From contig NZ_JBGCUS010000004.1 of assembly GCF_041415945.1 (NCBI RefSeq), positions 21,874 through 85,873 of the forward strand: 64,000 bases of DNA, given 5' to 3'. The DNA is from Ancylobacter sp. IITR112. Lineage in GTDB: Bacteria > Pseudomonadota > Alphaproteobacteria > Rhizobiales > Xanthobacteraceae. Shown piece after piece: positions 1 through 8,487 of the stretch. A program made the translations under genes and the position numbers. The notes beneath the pieces are model-generated. The model had not been told where the DNA came from. It made no database searches and saw only the letters and a list, made by a program, of their open reading frames with translations. Every line of letters begins with the position of its first letter. Position 1 is the stretch's first letter.

Positions 1-1111
1 CCTGCTCGCGCGGCACGCAACGACCGCAGCGTCTGAGAGGCTGGTCGTTTGCCTTTGCGTTCTGGTGCGATCGGCACCGTGAGCCACTATTCGGCGGCGA
101 AATGAGCGGCGTCAGCGCGCTCGGCGATGAAGCATCAGGCCGTCGGGGTGCGGAAGTCCTGCTTCAATGGGCAATGGAGAGGGAGATTGCCGCGATTCCT
201 GTCGGCTCGGTGCTGTCGCTGCTGCTTTTGCCGTCTCGGAAATCGTCGCCTCCGGAACCGTGGGAACTCGCGCACTTGCCGATCCCGCATCAGCGCGATC
301 CTTCCGTTCTGTCGCGACCCTGCCGGCGCCCGGTTCTGAGTGTCGTGGTGCCGGAATTCAGGACTGCGGTGCCGATCAGCGATCAGCGTCTGTCTTCAAC
401 CATCGCCGATCTGCCGAGTGCGCCACGGGCGGAGCGGTACGCGCTTGCCATCGGCGTTGCCCGGGTTCTGAAGAATCCGATCGGCGCGATCGTTCGTGTC
501 CTGGAGGTTTCCGACGAGTTCGGCCGAAAGAAGGTAATGGCGCTGATCGACGGATGGCCGGCGGCAATCCGCTACGCTGTCGGACGTGCCGCTCCCTGCA
601 CCAGGCACAGCGGGGAGGCCGGAAGAGCGGTGACAGGTGCCCGTTTCAGCCATCAACGGGTTCAAGCGCTCTCCTGATCCCCCAAAAAAGCTGGAGGCCC
701 GCCAAGGCCGCTCAGAAGCCCGCAGGCGGCCACTAGCCGTTTTCCGACCCTTGCCTCGCCCAACCCGTTCGATCGGCCTCAGCGGCCTCCTGACGAGGTC
801 GATGGAATGGGGTCTGCGTCCGCATCCGGCGACGTCCACCGAACAGCAGGCTGTCTTCAAGATGTGCGAGCCGCGCTTGGCCGGGCTTCCGCGCTGATCG
901 GGGCGGTATTCCCGAGACAATGTCCATCCAAACCGGAAATCGTGAGACTGCGTAACAAGGCGCGCCTCTGGCTGGGAAAGGCGTCTGGAAACCAACGATT
1001 TCAGTCTGTTAGCAACGCGCCCAGCTCTGGATCTGGCAGGCTGTCTCACGAAAACCGCTTCAAAAAACGGCTCGACGGCGGCCGAGTCTCACGAATTCCG
1101 GTCTGCTGACA
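1..1111. other. No recognisable gene
   Basis: Open frames exist on both strands, but none has a recognisable domain, a convincing ribosome binding site or plausible protein composition; they look like GC-driven shadows. The stretch ends at an IS end remnant, so it is probably decayed or rearranged DNA left by insertion sequence activity. Confidence 0.5.
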
Positions 1112-1130
1112 ATTTCAGGGGGCAACGTCA
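1112..1130. repeat. Solo terminal repeat of an IS3-family (IS407-like) element
   Basis: The 19 bases ATTTCAGGGGGCAACGTCA are identical to the right end of the complete IS3-family element at 41069-42267. No transposase lies beside this copy, so it is a solo end left by deletion or recombination, marking the border between the featureless left edge and the DUF1403-ScpB operon. Confidence 0.75.
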
Positions 1131-1161
1131 TCGATCATCTCCTCTATAAAGAGCAATACGA

Positions 1162-1182
1162 CCGATAATGCAACATTATCGG
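1162..1182. promoter_or_regulatory. Perfect palindrome upstream of the DUF1403-ScpB operon
   Basis: Nine-base arms CCGATAATG and CATTATCGG flank a CAA centre, about 80 bases upstream of the DUF1403 start. A perfect palindrome in an otherwise AT-richer leader suggests an operator or a partition-type binding site for a protein encoded nearby. The ligand is unknown. Confidence 0.45.
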
Positions 1183-1264
1183 ATGTTCTTATTTGGCGAC
1201 AGGTGGTGCGGTTTCAATCGGAAAATATGGAATAAAGCGCACCGCTCGGTTATCCTTCCGGCCG

Positions 1265-2215
1265 ATGTCCGCGACCGATTCAACGTCCTTGCCCGCATAT
1301 GCGCCTCCGACCGTGCCGGGGTGGGCGATCCCGCGCGCGCCCGTGGAGGACCCGGTCGAGGCCGCCTACATGGCCGGCGCAGCATTGAATTCATTGGATA
1401 ATCTGGTCCGCGCCGATCCGCCCTGGGCGGGTGCCTGGCGCCAGCGCGTGGCCCTGAACGCGGCGGCGAGCGTCGCCCGCCTGCTCGGCCATCGCGAGGA
1501 CGCGGGGGCGCTGCGCGACGCCTGGCATCTGCGCCCGCCTGGCGCCGATCCTGGGCCCGCGGGCAACTTGCTGGCGGCGTGGCGACGGCTCGCCTCCCGC
1601 TCCCCGATGCTCGACGTGGACGGGCTGCGCTCGCTCGCCACTCTGCTCGGTCTGGCCTGGGCGCCGGCGCTTGAGGCCCTGCCGGAGGCGGTCGAGACGG
1701 CCGCCACCTCCAGTCGGCTGGCGCCGCTCGCCACCGCGTCGGCCGTCGGCACAGTCAGTGCGGCCGCACCCGGAACCGAAGCACTCGCCTGGTGGATTGC
1801 GGACCTGACGCTGGCGCGACGGATGCGCTGGCCGATCCCGGTGCCGGTGCTCGCCACCCAGATCCACGCGCGCGTGCTGCGATCCGCTCCGGGTGGTCGC
1901 CGCTATCGGCCGGGAGGGGAGGGGGGCGAGGCGGCGCTTTGTCTTGCCGCGGCCGCCGGCGCCGCGGAGGCCTGCCGGCTCGCCGGCGAGATCGCCCGCC
2001 GCGCCGAGCGGCTCGGGGCCGTGGCGCCAAAGCTGCGCGCCAAGGGGGCAGGGGAGGCGATCGCCTTGCTGCTGGACGATGACGCGGTGTCGGGCGCGCT
2101 GACGACGGCGGCGCTGTCGCGCTGGGCGTCGCGCCGACTGTTCGAGCGGCTCGCAGCGCTCGACGCCGTGCGCGAGCTCTCGGGCCGATCCACCTTCCGG
2201 CTCTACGGGCTCTAG
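1265..2215 (+). CDS. DUF1403 family protein
   Basis: A 316-residue, Ala/Arg/Leu-rich, mostly helical protein. The run around ADPPWAGAWRQRVALNAAA and the RPPGADPGPAGNLLAAWRRL segment are typical of DUF1403, a family of unknown function found mainly on rhizobial plasmids and commonly next to a ScpB-like gene, as here. An in-frame TTG lies at 1193, but ATG 1265 (MSATDSTSLPAYAPP) fits the usual family start better. It is followed after two bases by the scpB-like gene, so the two are co-transcribed. A role in plasmid maintenance is inferred from context only. Confidence 0.8.
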   Translation: MSATDSTSLPAYAPPTVPGWAIPRAPVEDPVEAAYMAGAALNSLDNLVRADPPWAGAWRQRVALNAAASVARLLGHREDAGALRDAWHLRPPGADPGPAGNLLAAWRRLASRSPMLDVDGLRSLATLLGLAWAPALEALPEAVETAATSSRLAPLATASAVGTVSAAAPGTEALAWWIADLTLARRMRWPIPVPVLATQIHARVLRSAPGGRRYRPGGEGGEAALCLAAAAGAAEACRLAGEIARRAERLGAVAPKLRAKGAGEAIALLLDDDAVSGALTTAALSRWASRRLFERLAALDAVRELSGRSTFRLYGL

Positions 2216-2217
2216 CC

Positions 2218-2901
2218 ATGGCCCGGCGGCGCCGCGCGGACGCAACCCTCGACACCGAGCTCGCCGAGCTGCCGCCGGAGCTGCGCTGGCGGGAATGGGT
2301 CGCGCGGGTCGAGGCGGTGATCTTCGCCGCGCCAGGTCCTGTCGATCGGGAGCTGCTCGGCCGCGTCGTCGGACGGGGCTGCAGCATCGAGCTTATCATC
2401 GAGGACATCCGGGACGCGTTGCGTGAGCGCCCCTACGAGCTGGTGCCGGTCGCCGGCGGCTGGCAGCTGCGCACCCGTGCGCGCCACGCCGAGGCGATCC
2501 ACGCGGCGTTCGGCTCGGCGCCAGCGCCGGTTCCGCTCTCCGAGGCCGGCATGCTCGTGCTCGCCTGCATCGCCTACCATCAGCCGGTGACCCGGGGCGC
2601 CCTGAGCGAGATGATCGGCAAGGCGGTCAGCCGCGACACCATCGCCGAGCTGCGTGCGCGCGACTTCATCGTTGCCGGGCCCAGGAGCCCGCAGGCGGGC
2701 GCGCCCTACACTTATGTGACCACCCGGGCATTCCTGGTGCACTTCGGCCTCGACACGCTGCGCGACCTGCCCGACGTCGAGGCGCTCGAGGACGCCGGGC
2801 TACTCGATGCCGCGCAGCTGCGCGCTGGCGGCTTTCCGTCGTCGGCGGCCGACGACGATGATCTCGGGCCCGAGGATGGGGAAGACGAGGAGGGGGATTG
2901 A
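2218..2901 (+). CDS. ScpB-like segregation and condensation protein (plasmid type)
   Basis: A 227-residue protein with the tandem winged-helix pattern of ScpB: LRWREWVARVEAVIFAAPGPVDRELLGRVVG near the N-terminus, then VPVAGGWQLRTRA, then the second winged helix LSEAGMLVLACIAYHQPVTRGALSEMIG at about residues 105-135. ScpB is the kleisin-associated subunit of the SMC complex in chromosome condensation; plasmid copies like this one lack a neighbouring scpA or smc and probably form a separate lineage tied to DUF1403. The C-terminus is a very acidic tail (DDDDLGPEDGEDEEGD). The start is two bases after the DUF1403 stop. Confidence 0.85.
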   Translation: MARRRRADATLDTELAELPPELRWREWVARVEAVIFAAPGPVDRELLGRVVGRGCSIELIIEDIRDALRERPYELVPVAGGWQLRTRARHAEAIHAAFGSAPAPVPLSEAGMLVLACIAYHQPVTRGALSEMIGKAVSRDTIAELRARDFIVAGPRSPQAGAPYTYVTTRAFLVHFGLDTLRDLPDVEALEDAGLLDAAQLRAGGFPSSAADDDDLGPEDGEDEEGD

Positions 2902-2908
2902 AGCCGGC

Positions 2909-3757
2909 ATGAGAGCCCAGCCGTTTACCCGGTCGACGATTGTCGCCGCCAATGAGCTTCTGGCCGAGGCCATCAGGTCGCACACTCAGATCAACAAGAT
3001 GGTGCTTCGCCTGGGCCTGGAAACGGAGGTCCCGGACGACACTTCGCTTGGCATCGAAAAGAAGTGCGATCGGCTTGGTCGAACCATCCTCGACCGCGCC
3101 TTGGTGCCGGTGGAAACCCTCGATGGGAGATTTTCGCTGGCCGAAGCCTTTGTCCGCGAGGCGGTGAGCCTCGCCGAGCAATCATCGTCGAGCATCCGCC
3201 AGAGGGATCTGCTCCGGGGCCTGGCACGCGACGGGTATGTCGTGGTCTGGGGCGAATGGCGCGAGCCGCCCAGGCTGCGGGCCGCCTTGCCCGAGGAAGT
3301 TGACCTGCCGGCGGCCGACGACGAGGTCCGGGAATTGCTGAAGCGGTTCGGGTTCACGGTGCCGCTGCGACACCTGGATCAGGCGATCGAGGCGCACACG
3401 CGGGGCGATTGGGAGGCGGCGAACGCGCAACTCCGAACCTTCCTCGAAGGGCTGTTCAACGACATCGCCCGCTCTATCGACCCGTCGAGAGCGGCCCGGC
3501 TGCAGGAGGGCATCAACATGCGGCAGATGCTGGCGGACAACTCCATCGAGTTCCTGGCGATCGACCGGAAGGAATGGACCGCCGATGGCAGGAGCTATAT
3601 CGAAGGCCTCTTCAAGATGCTCCACACCGATGGATCGCACCCCGGCCTGTCCGACGAGGATCACTGCACGTTCCGGCTCCACGTCGTGCTGGTGACCGCG
3701 CGGACCTTCCTTCGACGCCGACAGCAGGGGCGGCTGTCCTCGCTCCCGCCTGGCTAA
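2909..3757 (+). CDS. Conserved hypothetical protein, possible abortive-infection C-terminal fold
   Basis: 282 residues, chosen start ATG 2909 just after AGGAGGGGG, only seven bases beyond the scpB-like stop, so it is probably in the same transcript. I do not recognise a named family with certainty. The C-terminal half (AIEAHTRGDWEAANAQLRTFLEGLFNDI followed by a helical segment and LHTDGSHPGLSDEDHCTFRLHVVLVTARTFLRR) resembles helical abortive-infection C-terminal (HEPN-like) modules that end defence proteins. No catalytic motif can be assigned confidently. It converges on the DUF2971 gene with a two-base gap. Confidence 0.65.
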   Translation: MRAQPFTRSTIVAANELLAEAIRSHTQINKMVLRLGLETEVPDDTSLGIEKKCDRLGRTILDRALVPVETLDGRFSLAEAFVREAVSLAEQSSSSIRQRDLLRGLARDGYVVVWGEWREPPRLRAALPEEVDLPAADDEVRELLKRFGFTVPLRHLDQAIEAHTRGDWEAANAQLRTFLEGLFNDIARSIDPSRAARLQEGINMRQMLADNSIEFLAIDRKEWTADGRSYIEGLFKMLHTDGSHPGLSDEDHCTFRLHVVLVTARTFLRRRQQGRLSSLPPG

Positions 3758-3759
3758 GC

Positions 3760-4653
3760 TTACGGCTGAGGCGCGCAGGTGACCGGCACGGTCGTCTCAA
3801 ACGGCGTGCCCGCAATGGCGGACAGCACGTCTCTCCTCTGTGCAGCGGGACCGCACTGGATCTCGAGAAGCCGGATGCCGCAGAAATCGTTGTGTTGGCC
3901 AATCGGCAGCGGCCAGTATCGATTCTGGCCGTCAAATTCGGTCTCGTCTCGGCCTCCCGGGTATCGCTTTATGAGTAGCCGGACCTCATCTTCCCGATGA
4001 AGCGTCGACGGCAGATAGAAGGCGCCGATCTTCGACACCGTCCACGGTACAAAGGGTGGCTCACCCTCGGCTGCAAGCGTGCTGTTCAGTTCCATCAGAA
4101 GCGTGCCCGCGGGTGGTTCATACTGAATCTTCCGCAGTTCGGCGCGCGAGGGGTTCACCAAGAGCCTCAACCGCACTCCGGTGCCGCCCAGCGCAAAGGC
4201 GCGCCATAGTTCGAATTCGTCACCGCCACCCGGACATGTCAGCGAAATGTAGAAGAGGTCCTTGGACAAGGTCTTGAAATAGGGCTCACTCTCCGATGAA
4301 TCGAGGTAACCTTTCAGCCGATGCTTGATGGCGAAGGGTTCGAGCTCACCCTGATCAATGCGCTTGTGGACCCAATGGAGGCGCAGGAGCCCGGTTTTTG
4401 CAATACCCTTCAGTGAATCGATGCTGGTGTAGTGAAAAAGTTCCGCTGGCTTTGGTGCGTGCGGAAACATGTGGTTGAGGATCGCGTCAGAAAGCACCTT
4501 GCTATGCGTAGGCTCTACGATAACTTCCGGTCGGAGGGTGAATTCGACGTCTTTGACCTGATCCCAAACACCGCAGGGCTCCAATACGGATTGGAAGATC
4601 CGCCGGACCTTAGCTTGTCGCTCTATCTCAAGGAAGATGGGTGGTTGGTTCAT
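3760..4653 (-). CDS. DUF2971 family protein
   Basis: 297 residues. The N-terminal part has ELFHYTSIDSLKGIAKTGLLRL, the middle has DLFYISLTCPGGGDEFELWRAFALGGTGVRLRL, and the C-terminus has YLPSTLHREDEVRLLIKRY. This is the layout of DUF2971, a family with an ADP-ribosyltransferase-like look (H-Y-T at the start, late E) often found in defence islands. It lies 18 bases downstream of the GIY-YIG gene on the same strand, making it the last gene of the abiEi-abiEii-GIY-YIG run. Catalytic activity is inferred from family architecture only. Confidence 0.65.
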   Translation of the reverse strand: MNQPPIFLEIERQAKVRRIFQSVLEPCGVWDQVKDVEFTLRPEVIVEPTHSKVLSDAILNHMFPHAPKPAELFHYTSIDSLKGIAKTGLLRLHWVHKRIDQGELEPFAIKHRLKGYLDSSESEPYFKTLSKDLFYISLTCPGGGDEFELWRAFALGGTGVRLRLLVNPSRAELRKIQYEPPAGTLLMELNSTLAAEGEPPFVPWTVSKIGAFYLPSTLHREDEVRLLIKRYPGGRDETEFDGQNRYWPLPIGQHNDFCGIRLLEIQCGPAAQRRDVLSAIAGTPFETTVPVTCAPQP

Positions 4654-4671
4654 TGCGAGGGGAATCTCGTC

Positions 4672-5514
4672 TCAAGGGAGAAGGCTGGCCGCCCATGCGG
4701 ATTGCAATTCGGCTTCCGAGCACTGCAGGCGTTCGAAGCCGGTCCGGCTCGGTTCCATGCGGGTCAAGACGCGCTGCTCCATCTCGTAGGCCTCGATGGA
4801 GGTCTTCCAGGGTTGGGTCAGGAAAATCGCCCATTGCTCGTTGAGCACCTCGACGGGGATGTGCTGGTTCACGGCGGCGAGACGTACCTTCACATCCTCG
4901 GCGTGGCCGATCTTGAAGATGTTCCTCTTGCCGAACCGCAAAGCGTAGGTCGCGGCGGCGTTCTGAGCGGAGCGTTGCACGCCGTACGTTGTGTCGTGGG
5001 GTCTCGGGCCGGTGGTCGGCCGAAGAAGCTCGTTCAGTTGTCGCATCCGCTGGAGCGAGGCAAGCTCGGGCAGCACGAGCGGCTCGGCAGCGAGGGCCAG
5101 GACGCGCCTTACATCATCCTCCTCAAGCTCCTCCACGCCCGGCGTCGCGAGCATGGTCAGCTGGGCGGACAGCGTGTCCGTCACCACCGGCTGCGGCACA
5201 AAGCGCCATGCCCGGGTCAGTGCGACCGCATGAGGAAATTTGTAGTTGCCGCGCTCGTCGAAGTCGCGGGGATCGAGGTCGGCGTGGGTGGCGATCTCGA
5301 GCGTGCGCAGCGGCTCGAAACCAATCTCCGCCATTCCCAGCAATCGCCCTTGGAGGGACTCCGGCGTGCGCTCCGTCTTCGTGCCCACGAACAGCAGGCG
5401 GTCCCCGCGTTCGGCAAGCCTGAGGAGACGGTTGAGGTGGCCCGCCGATCCGAAGGTCGCGATCGGCAGACGTTCAAATCCCAGGCCCCAGACGCGGGTT
5501 GCGAACATCCTCAT
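4672..5514 (-). CDS. PUA/EVE-like plus GIY-YIG nuclease-type protein
   Basis: 280 residues in two parts. Residues about 35-110 (GDRLLFVGTKTERTPESLQGRLLGMAEIG and the following NYKFPHAVALTRAWRF) look like an EVE/PUA-type modified-base binding domain. Residues about 190-260 (ATYALRFGKRNIFKIGHAEDVKVRLAAVN and EAYEMEQRVL) match the GIY-YIG/T5orf172 nuclease pattern, with the KIG-x-x-x-D-x-x-x-R core. The pairing suggests recognition and cutting of modified DNA, which is inference. Its ATG overlaps the stop of abiEii in an ATGA, so translation is coupled to the toxin gene; DUF2971 follows 18 bases later. Confidence 0.65.
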   Translation of the reverse strand: MRMFATRVWGLGFERLPIATFGSAGHLNRLLRLAERGDRLLFVGTKTERTPESLQGRLLGMAEIGFEPLRTLEIATHADLDPRDFDERGNYKFPHAVALTRAWRFVPQPVVTDTLSAQLTMLATPGVEELEEDDVRRVLALAAEPLVLPELASLQRMRQLNELLRPTTGPRPHDTTYGVQRSAQNAAATYALRFGKRNIFKIGHAEDVKVRLAAVNQHIPVEVLNEQWAIFLTQPWKTSIEAYEMEQRVLTRMEPSRTGFERLQCSEAELQSAWAASLLP

Positions 5515-6641
5515 GGCGCTGTCGAGCCCAGCTGATCGGGATGCGACACCGAGGGCGAGTTGAGGTGTCGTTCGAGCGCTTCGATGCTCGCCATCACCTC
5601 CTCGAAGGCGGGCGGTGTCCCGAAGATCATCGCCGACATGCGCCCATAATCGGCCGCCAGCTTGGCACGCATCTCCGAGGTGGGGACAAGACGGTAGGTC
5701 CCCGGCACGGCCCGGTCGTATCGATGATCCGGCGCGCGAAACATCAGCATCTTGTGTTGGCGGGAGGCTTCGGCGAGGTCGAGCGTCGAGGCGGTCGCGA
5801 CGCCATAGTCCGGATGGGTCCAGATCTGATGGACGTCGTAATAGTGGCGCGAGTAGCGATCGAGATTGGGTTCCGGGCGGTCGGGCCTGGCGTCAAGACG
5901 GCGCTTCTCGGTCATCTCGGTCATGGCGTGCAGGATCAGCACCTTTTCCCAAAAGGTCCGCTCGGGTTTGACCGTCATGACGCTTCCGACGGTGAGATCG
6001 AGGTCCTCGGGCATTTCCGAGGCGACATAGGGAACGATCGTTCGAGGCTCCGCGGGCACGGGATCGGGCCGCGCGCCGCCCTCGATGCGGACCGCCGCCT
6101 GGACGTAGTCGTCGCCGGCGTCGAAGGCGCTCCTGTAGCCGACCACCAGGATGTCGAGGGCCTCCCTGTTCCGGTAGGGATCGAAGCCGAAGCTGAGGGA
6201 AAAATGTCCCTTCTGCCCGGCCTCCCTTTCGACGACGGTGATCTCCTCGCTCAGCAGGGTTCTGAGCGGGCCGGAAATATACTGCCGCGCCGCTTCGTCG
6301 ACCCGGTCGGTCAGTGCCTTCTGCTGCTGGGTCGGCGAGGGCAGGGCAGCGATGTCGGCTTCCAGCGGCACCTTCAGGTCGGCCTTGTAGATGCCGATGT
6401 CGATGTCTTCGGAGAAGCGGCGGATCAGTCCATAGGCCTTGCTGAGGCTGGTGCCACCCTTGAAATAGAGTCCGATGGGATCGTGTGGCCGGCGGTTGAA
6501 CAGGAAGTCGAGCACCCAGCAGACATAGAGGTCCTTCTCGACGTTCTCCGCGCGGGTCTCGAGCCCGGCGGCGACGGTCGAAAAGAGGGCGCGGCGATCG
6601 TCGACGCTCGCGCGGAGGATTTCAATGAACGTCTCTTGCAT
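5511..6641 (-). CDS. AbiEii-type nucleotidyltransferase toxin (copy 1)
   Basis: 376 residues from ATG 6641 (MQETFIEILRASVDDRR). The nucleotidyltransferase signature KGGTSLSK is at residues 61-68, followed by FSEDIDI at 76-82 with the metal-binding acidic pair. A conserved VKPERTFWEKVLILHAM lies in the second half. AbiEii proteins are the toxin of type IV AbiE systems; related enzymes add nucleotides to tRNA or other targets. It overlaps the upstream antitoxin by 20 bases and the downstream GIY-YIG gene by ATGA. A close paralogue is at 39592-40713. Confidence 0.85.
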   Translation of the reverse strand: MQETFIEILRASVDDRRALFSTVAAGLETRAENVEKDLYVCWVLDFLFNRRPHDPIGLYFKGGTSLSKAYGLIRRFSEDIDIGIYKADLKVPLEADIAALPSPTQQQKALTDRVDEAARQYISGPLRTLLSEEITVVEREAGQKGHFSLSFGFDPYRNREALDILVVGYRSAFDAGDDYVQAAVRIEGGARPDPVPAEPRTIVPYVASEMPEDLDLTVGSVMTVKPERTFWEKVLILHAMTEMTEKRRLDARPDRPEPNLDRYSRHYYDVHQIWTHPDYGVATASTLDLAEASRQHKMLMFRAPDHRYDRAVPGTYRLVPTSEMRAKLAADYGRMSAMIFGTPPAFEEVMASIEALERHLNSPSVSHPDQLGSTAP

Positions 6642-7365
6642 GCTCCCCCTTCGGCCGCTCGGGATCGGGTTCATCAGCCCCGCCTTCCTGGCCAAGTAGC
6701 TTGCGCGCGATCGTCTCCGCCAGGGGGTACATCCATGCTGGCACCGCCTGGATGTTGTCGCGCAGGTCCTGCGCGACCTGCCCTCGGTTGGGGGCCTGCG
6801 ACAGATGCCGCACGATGCCGTTGACGGCCGCATCGAGGCTCGATTTTTCGTCCCGATACCACGTCAGGGCCTGGACCACGCGCATGGCCGGCCGGCCGGC
6901 CCAGAATGCGGTCTTGGCCGAAATGCGCTTGAAGTCCAGCCTGTAAATGACCGGCTGCGCGGCCTTGGGATCGCCGGCGTTGGCCTCGATCTCGATCGTC
7001 CGCGGATAGGTGTCCGCATGGATCGTCGACCGGGCCGGAACGGCGGTGGTCAGGCCGAGATCGTTCGCCGCCGTCATGCCGTCGACCAGCACACGCAGCT
7101 TGTCGCGCCGGGCGATGGCGTCGATGAACGCGGCGCGCGGCGGAAACACCATCTTGCCGGTCAGCTTGCTGGTTGTGGGCTTGTCGTAGAGGCCACGGTG
7201 AGGGCGGCGGATGTCGCCCCGCCGGGTCAGCCTCTGCAGCGCTTTCTCCACGGCATTGGGCGTCCCGATATCGAGGAAGTCGGCGCGGGACCACACCCCG
7301 GCCGGTGCCGCCTTGGCGATCCGGTCATGGATGCGGTCGAGGGTATCGGACGTAGGATCCGGCAT
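6622..7365 (-). CDS. AbiEi-type antitoxin, DUF6088-like (copy 1)
   Basis: 247 residues. An N-terminal winged helix (GVWSRADFLDIGTPNAVEKALQRLTRRGDIRRPHRGLYDKP) is followed by the AbiEi C-terminal domain (RLDFKRISAKTAFWAGRPAMRVVQALTWYRDE). Such antitoxins repress their own operon through the winged helix and counteract the toxin without a stable complex. It is the first gene of the operon, directly downstream of a sigma-70-like promoter overlapped by two direct repeats, and overlaps the toxin gene by 20 bases. The matching second copy at 40694-41068 has lost its N-terminal half. Confidence 0.85.
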   Translation of the reverse strand: MPDPTSDTLDRIHDRIAKAAPAGVWSRADFLDIGTPNAVEKALQRLTRRGDIRRPHRGLYDKPTTSKLTGKMVFPPRAAFIDAIARRDKLRVLVDGMTAANDLGLTTAVPARSTIHADTYPRTIEIEANAGDPKAAQPVIYRLDFKRISAKTAFWAGRPAMRVVQALTWYRDEKSSLDAAVNGIVRHLSQAPNRGQVAQDLRDNIQAVPAWMYPLAETIARKLLGQEGGADEPDPERPKGEHARDVH

Positions 7366-7385
7366 CAGGCATCCGTTTGTGTCCG

Positions 7386-7457
7386 AAAATTATATCCAGA
7401 AATTGGTCAGTGGCAATGACGGCGCGACCAAAAATTATATCCAAAAATTGGTCACTG
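7386..7457 (-). promoter_or_regulatory. Promoter and tandem operator repeats of abiE copy 1
   Basis: On the minus strand TTGCCA (7416-7411) and TATAAT (7394-7389) are separated by 16 bases, 24 bases upstream of the antitoxin ATG. Two 27-base direct repeats with two mismatches, 7386-7412 and 7431-7457, share a 45-base period. The proximal one covers the spacer and the -10 box. This is what an autorepressor site would look like; binding by the AbiEi winged helix is inferred. Confidence 0.7.
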
Positions 7458-7755
7458 CAGCGAAGAAGGGCGGGGTGCGACCTGGGCTCCGCCACCTGCT
7501 GCTGGCTGGCGCCTGGAGCGATTGGCCGATGCGCATGTGGAAGGCGAGCGGGAGCACCTCGGTATTGCCGAGACCGCAAGCCGAGCGGAGCTGGTCAGGC
7601 GGTTGGTGCAGGGGTTCGGCATCTCGCTCATGGCATGGCGCAGAGTCCGAAGCCATCGACCGTGACCCATGGACGTCACCGACGAAAGGATGCGCCGCGA
7701 GAGCGCTATCCCGCGCCGCTGCGACGATTCAAGTCCTTGGCCGGAGACAACTCCA
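7458..7755. other. No gene recognised between abiE copy 1 and the DUF1801 gene
   Basis: Short frames here have no domain and no ribosome binding site. One plus-strand stretch near 7520-7660 (reads about LADAHVEGEREHLGIAE) looks protein-like but is interrupted and unrecognised; it may be a remnant. Confidence 0.4.
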
Positions 7756-8184
7756 TCAGGGACGCCGTCGATGATAGGTAAGCGCCATGGCGAGGCAGAT
7801 CGCAAGCGGCTCGGCCGGCAGCGGAACGGATGGATCGAGCAGGATCGTGCGGTTTCCCTGATAGGAGAGCGTCTGCGCGAAATGTGCGCGGAACGTCTCC
7901 ACCAGTGTCGTGCGGCAGTTGAACAGCACCGCACCCGTGCCTTGCGGCGATTTCGGCCGGCCGAGCCGGATCGTGCTGCCGCTGCCCGTCGCCAAGGTAA
8001 GGTAGGCGGGCTCACCCCATTTCAACGTCTCGGTTAAAGGGCCGACGCCGGACGTTCCCGCGGCCGTCGCGAAAATCAGAGCCCGCACCTCCAGGAGCCT
8101 CAGGCGGACCCGCTCGGGGAATGCGGCGAACGCCGCCGCGACCTCGGCGGGGATCTCCGGCGGTTCCGGTTCGCGGCGCATCAT
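7756..8184 (-). CDS. DUF1801 domain protein
   Basis: 142 residues. FPERVRLRLLEVRALIFATAA followed by LTETLKWGEPAYLTLATGSGSTIRLG and YQGNRTILLDPSVPLP match the DUF1801 (YdhG/frataxin-like) pattern, in which a helix ending in a kWgePay turn leads into a small beta sheet. Function of the family is unknown. The gene stands alone, between the AbiE operon and the MucR regulator, on the minus strand. Confidence 0.75.
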   Translation of the reverse strand: MMRREPEPPEIPAEVAAAFAAFPERVRLRLLEVRALIFATAAGTSGVGPLTETLKWGEPAYLTLATGSGSTIRLGRPKSPQGTGAVLFNCRTTLVETFRAHFAQTLSYQGNRTILLDPSVPLPAEPLAICLAMALTYHRRRP

Positions 8185-8487
8185 GGAGCCCTCAGCGGCA
8201 CATCGATGTCAACGACAAGTCGGGACAGGACCACGTGTTATCGAGCGAAGCTTCAGATGGTCCTGGTATTCATTTCCCCGGCAGGGATCGAACGAAGTCG
8301 AGAGCGGCATCGATCAGCTTTCGCCGCAGTTCGTCGTCACCATATGCCGATGGCCCGGCTCGAACCCAGCCTTGCATCCGCCGGCCGCGGGAGATCATCG
8401 GGACAACATCCGCCATGGCCAGCGCCAACCTTGCCGGCTCGCAGGAAATGCGCTTGAAACGAAGCTGTTACTTTAGCGAGGTGCACC
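8185..8487. other. Intergenic, divergent promoters
   Basis: This 303-base stretch separates the divergent DUF1801 and MucR genes and presumably carries their promoters. No convincing gene, operator palindrome or RNA was seen. Confidence 0.4.

Noticed and set aside
102..1109. Several overlapping frames at the left edge
   Set aside because: No domain, no ribosome binding site, and unlikely composition; not reported as genes.
1131..1135. TCGAT beside the solo IS end, matching TCGAT beside the left end of the IS3 element at 41069
   Set aside because: IS407-group elements give shorter duplications and the neighbouring sequence does not match antitoxin copy 1, so the five bases are probably a chance match.
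4432..5535. 367-residue plus-strand frame over the GIY-YIG and DUF2971 genes
   Set aside because: It is antisense to two genes with start/stop overlaps and recognisable domains.
7386..7457. Direct repeats as a CRISPR-like or attachment site
   Set aside because: Only two copies, placed on a promoter; an operator is the simpler reading.
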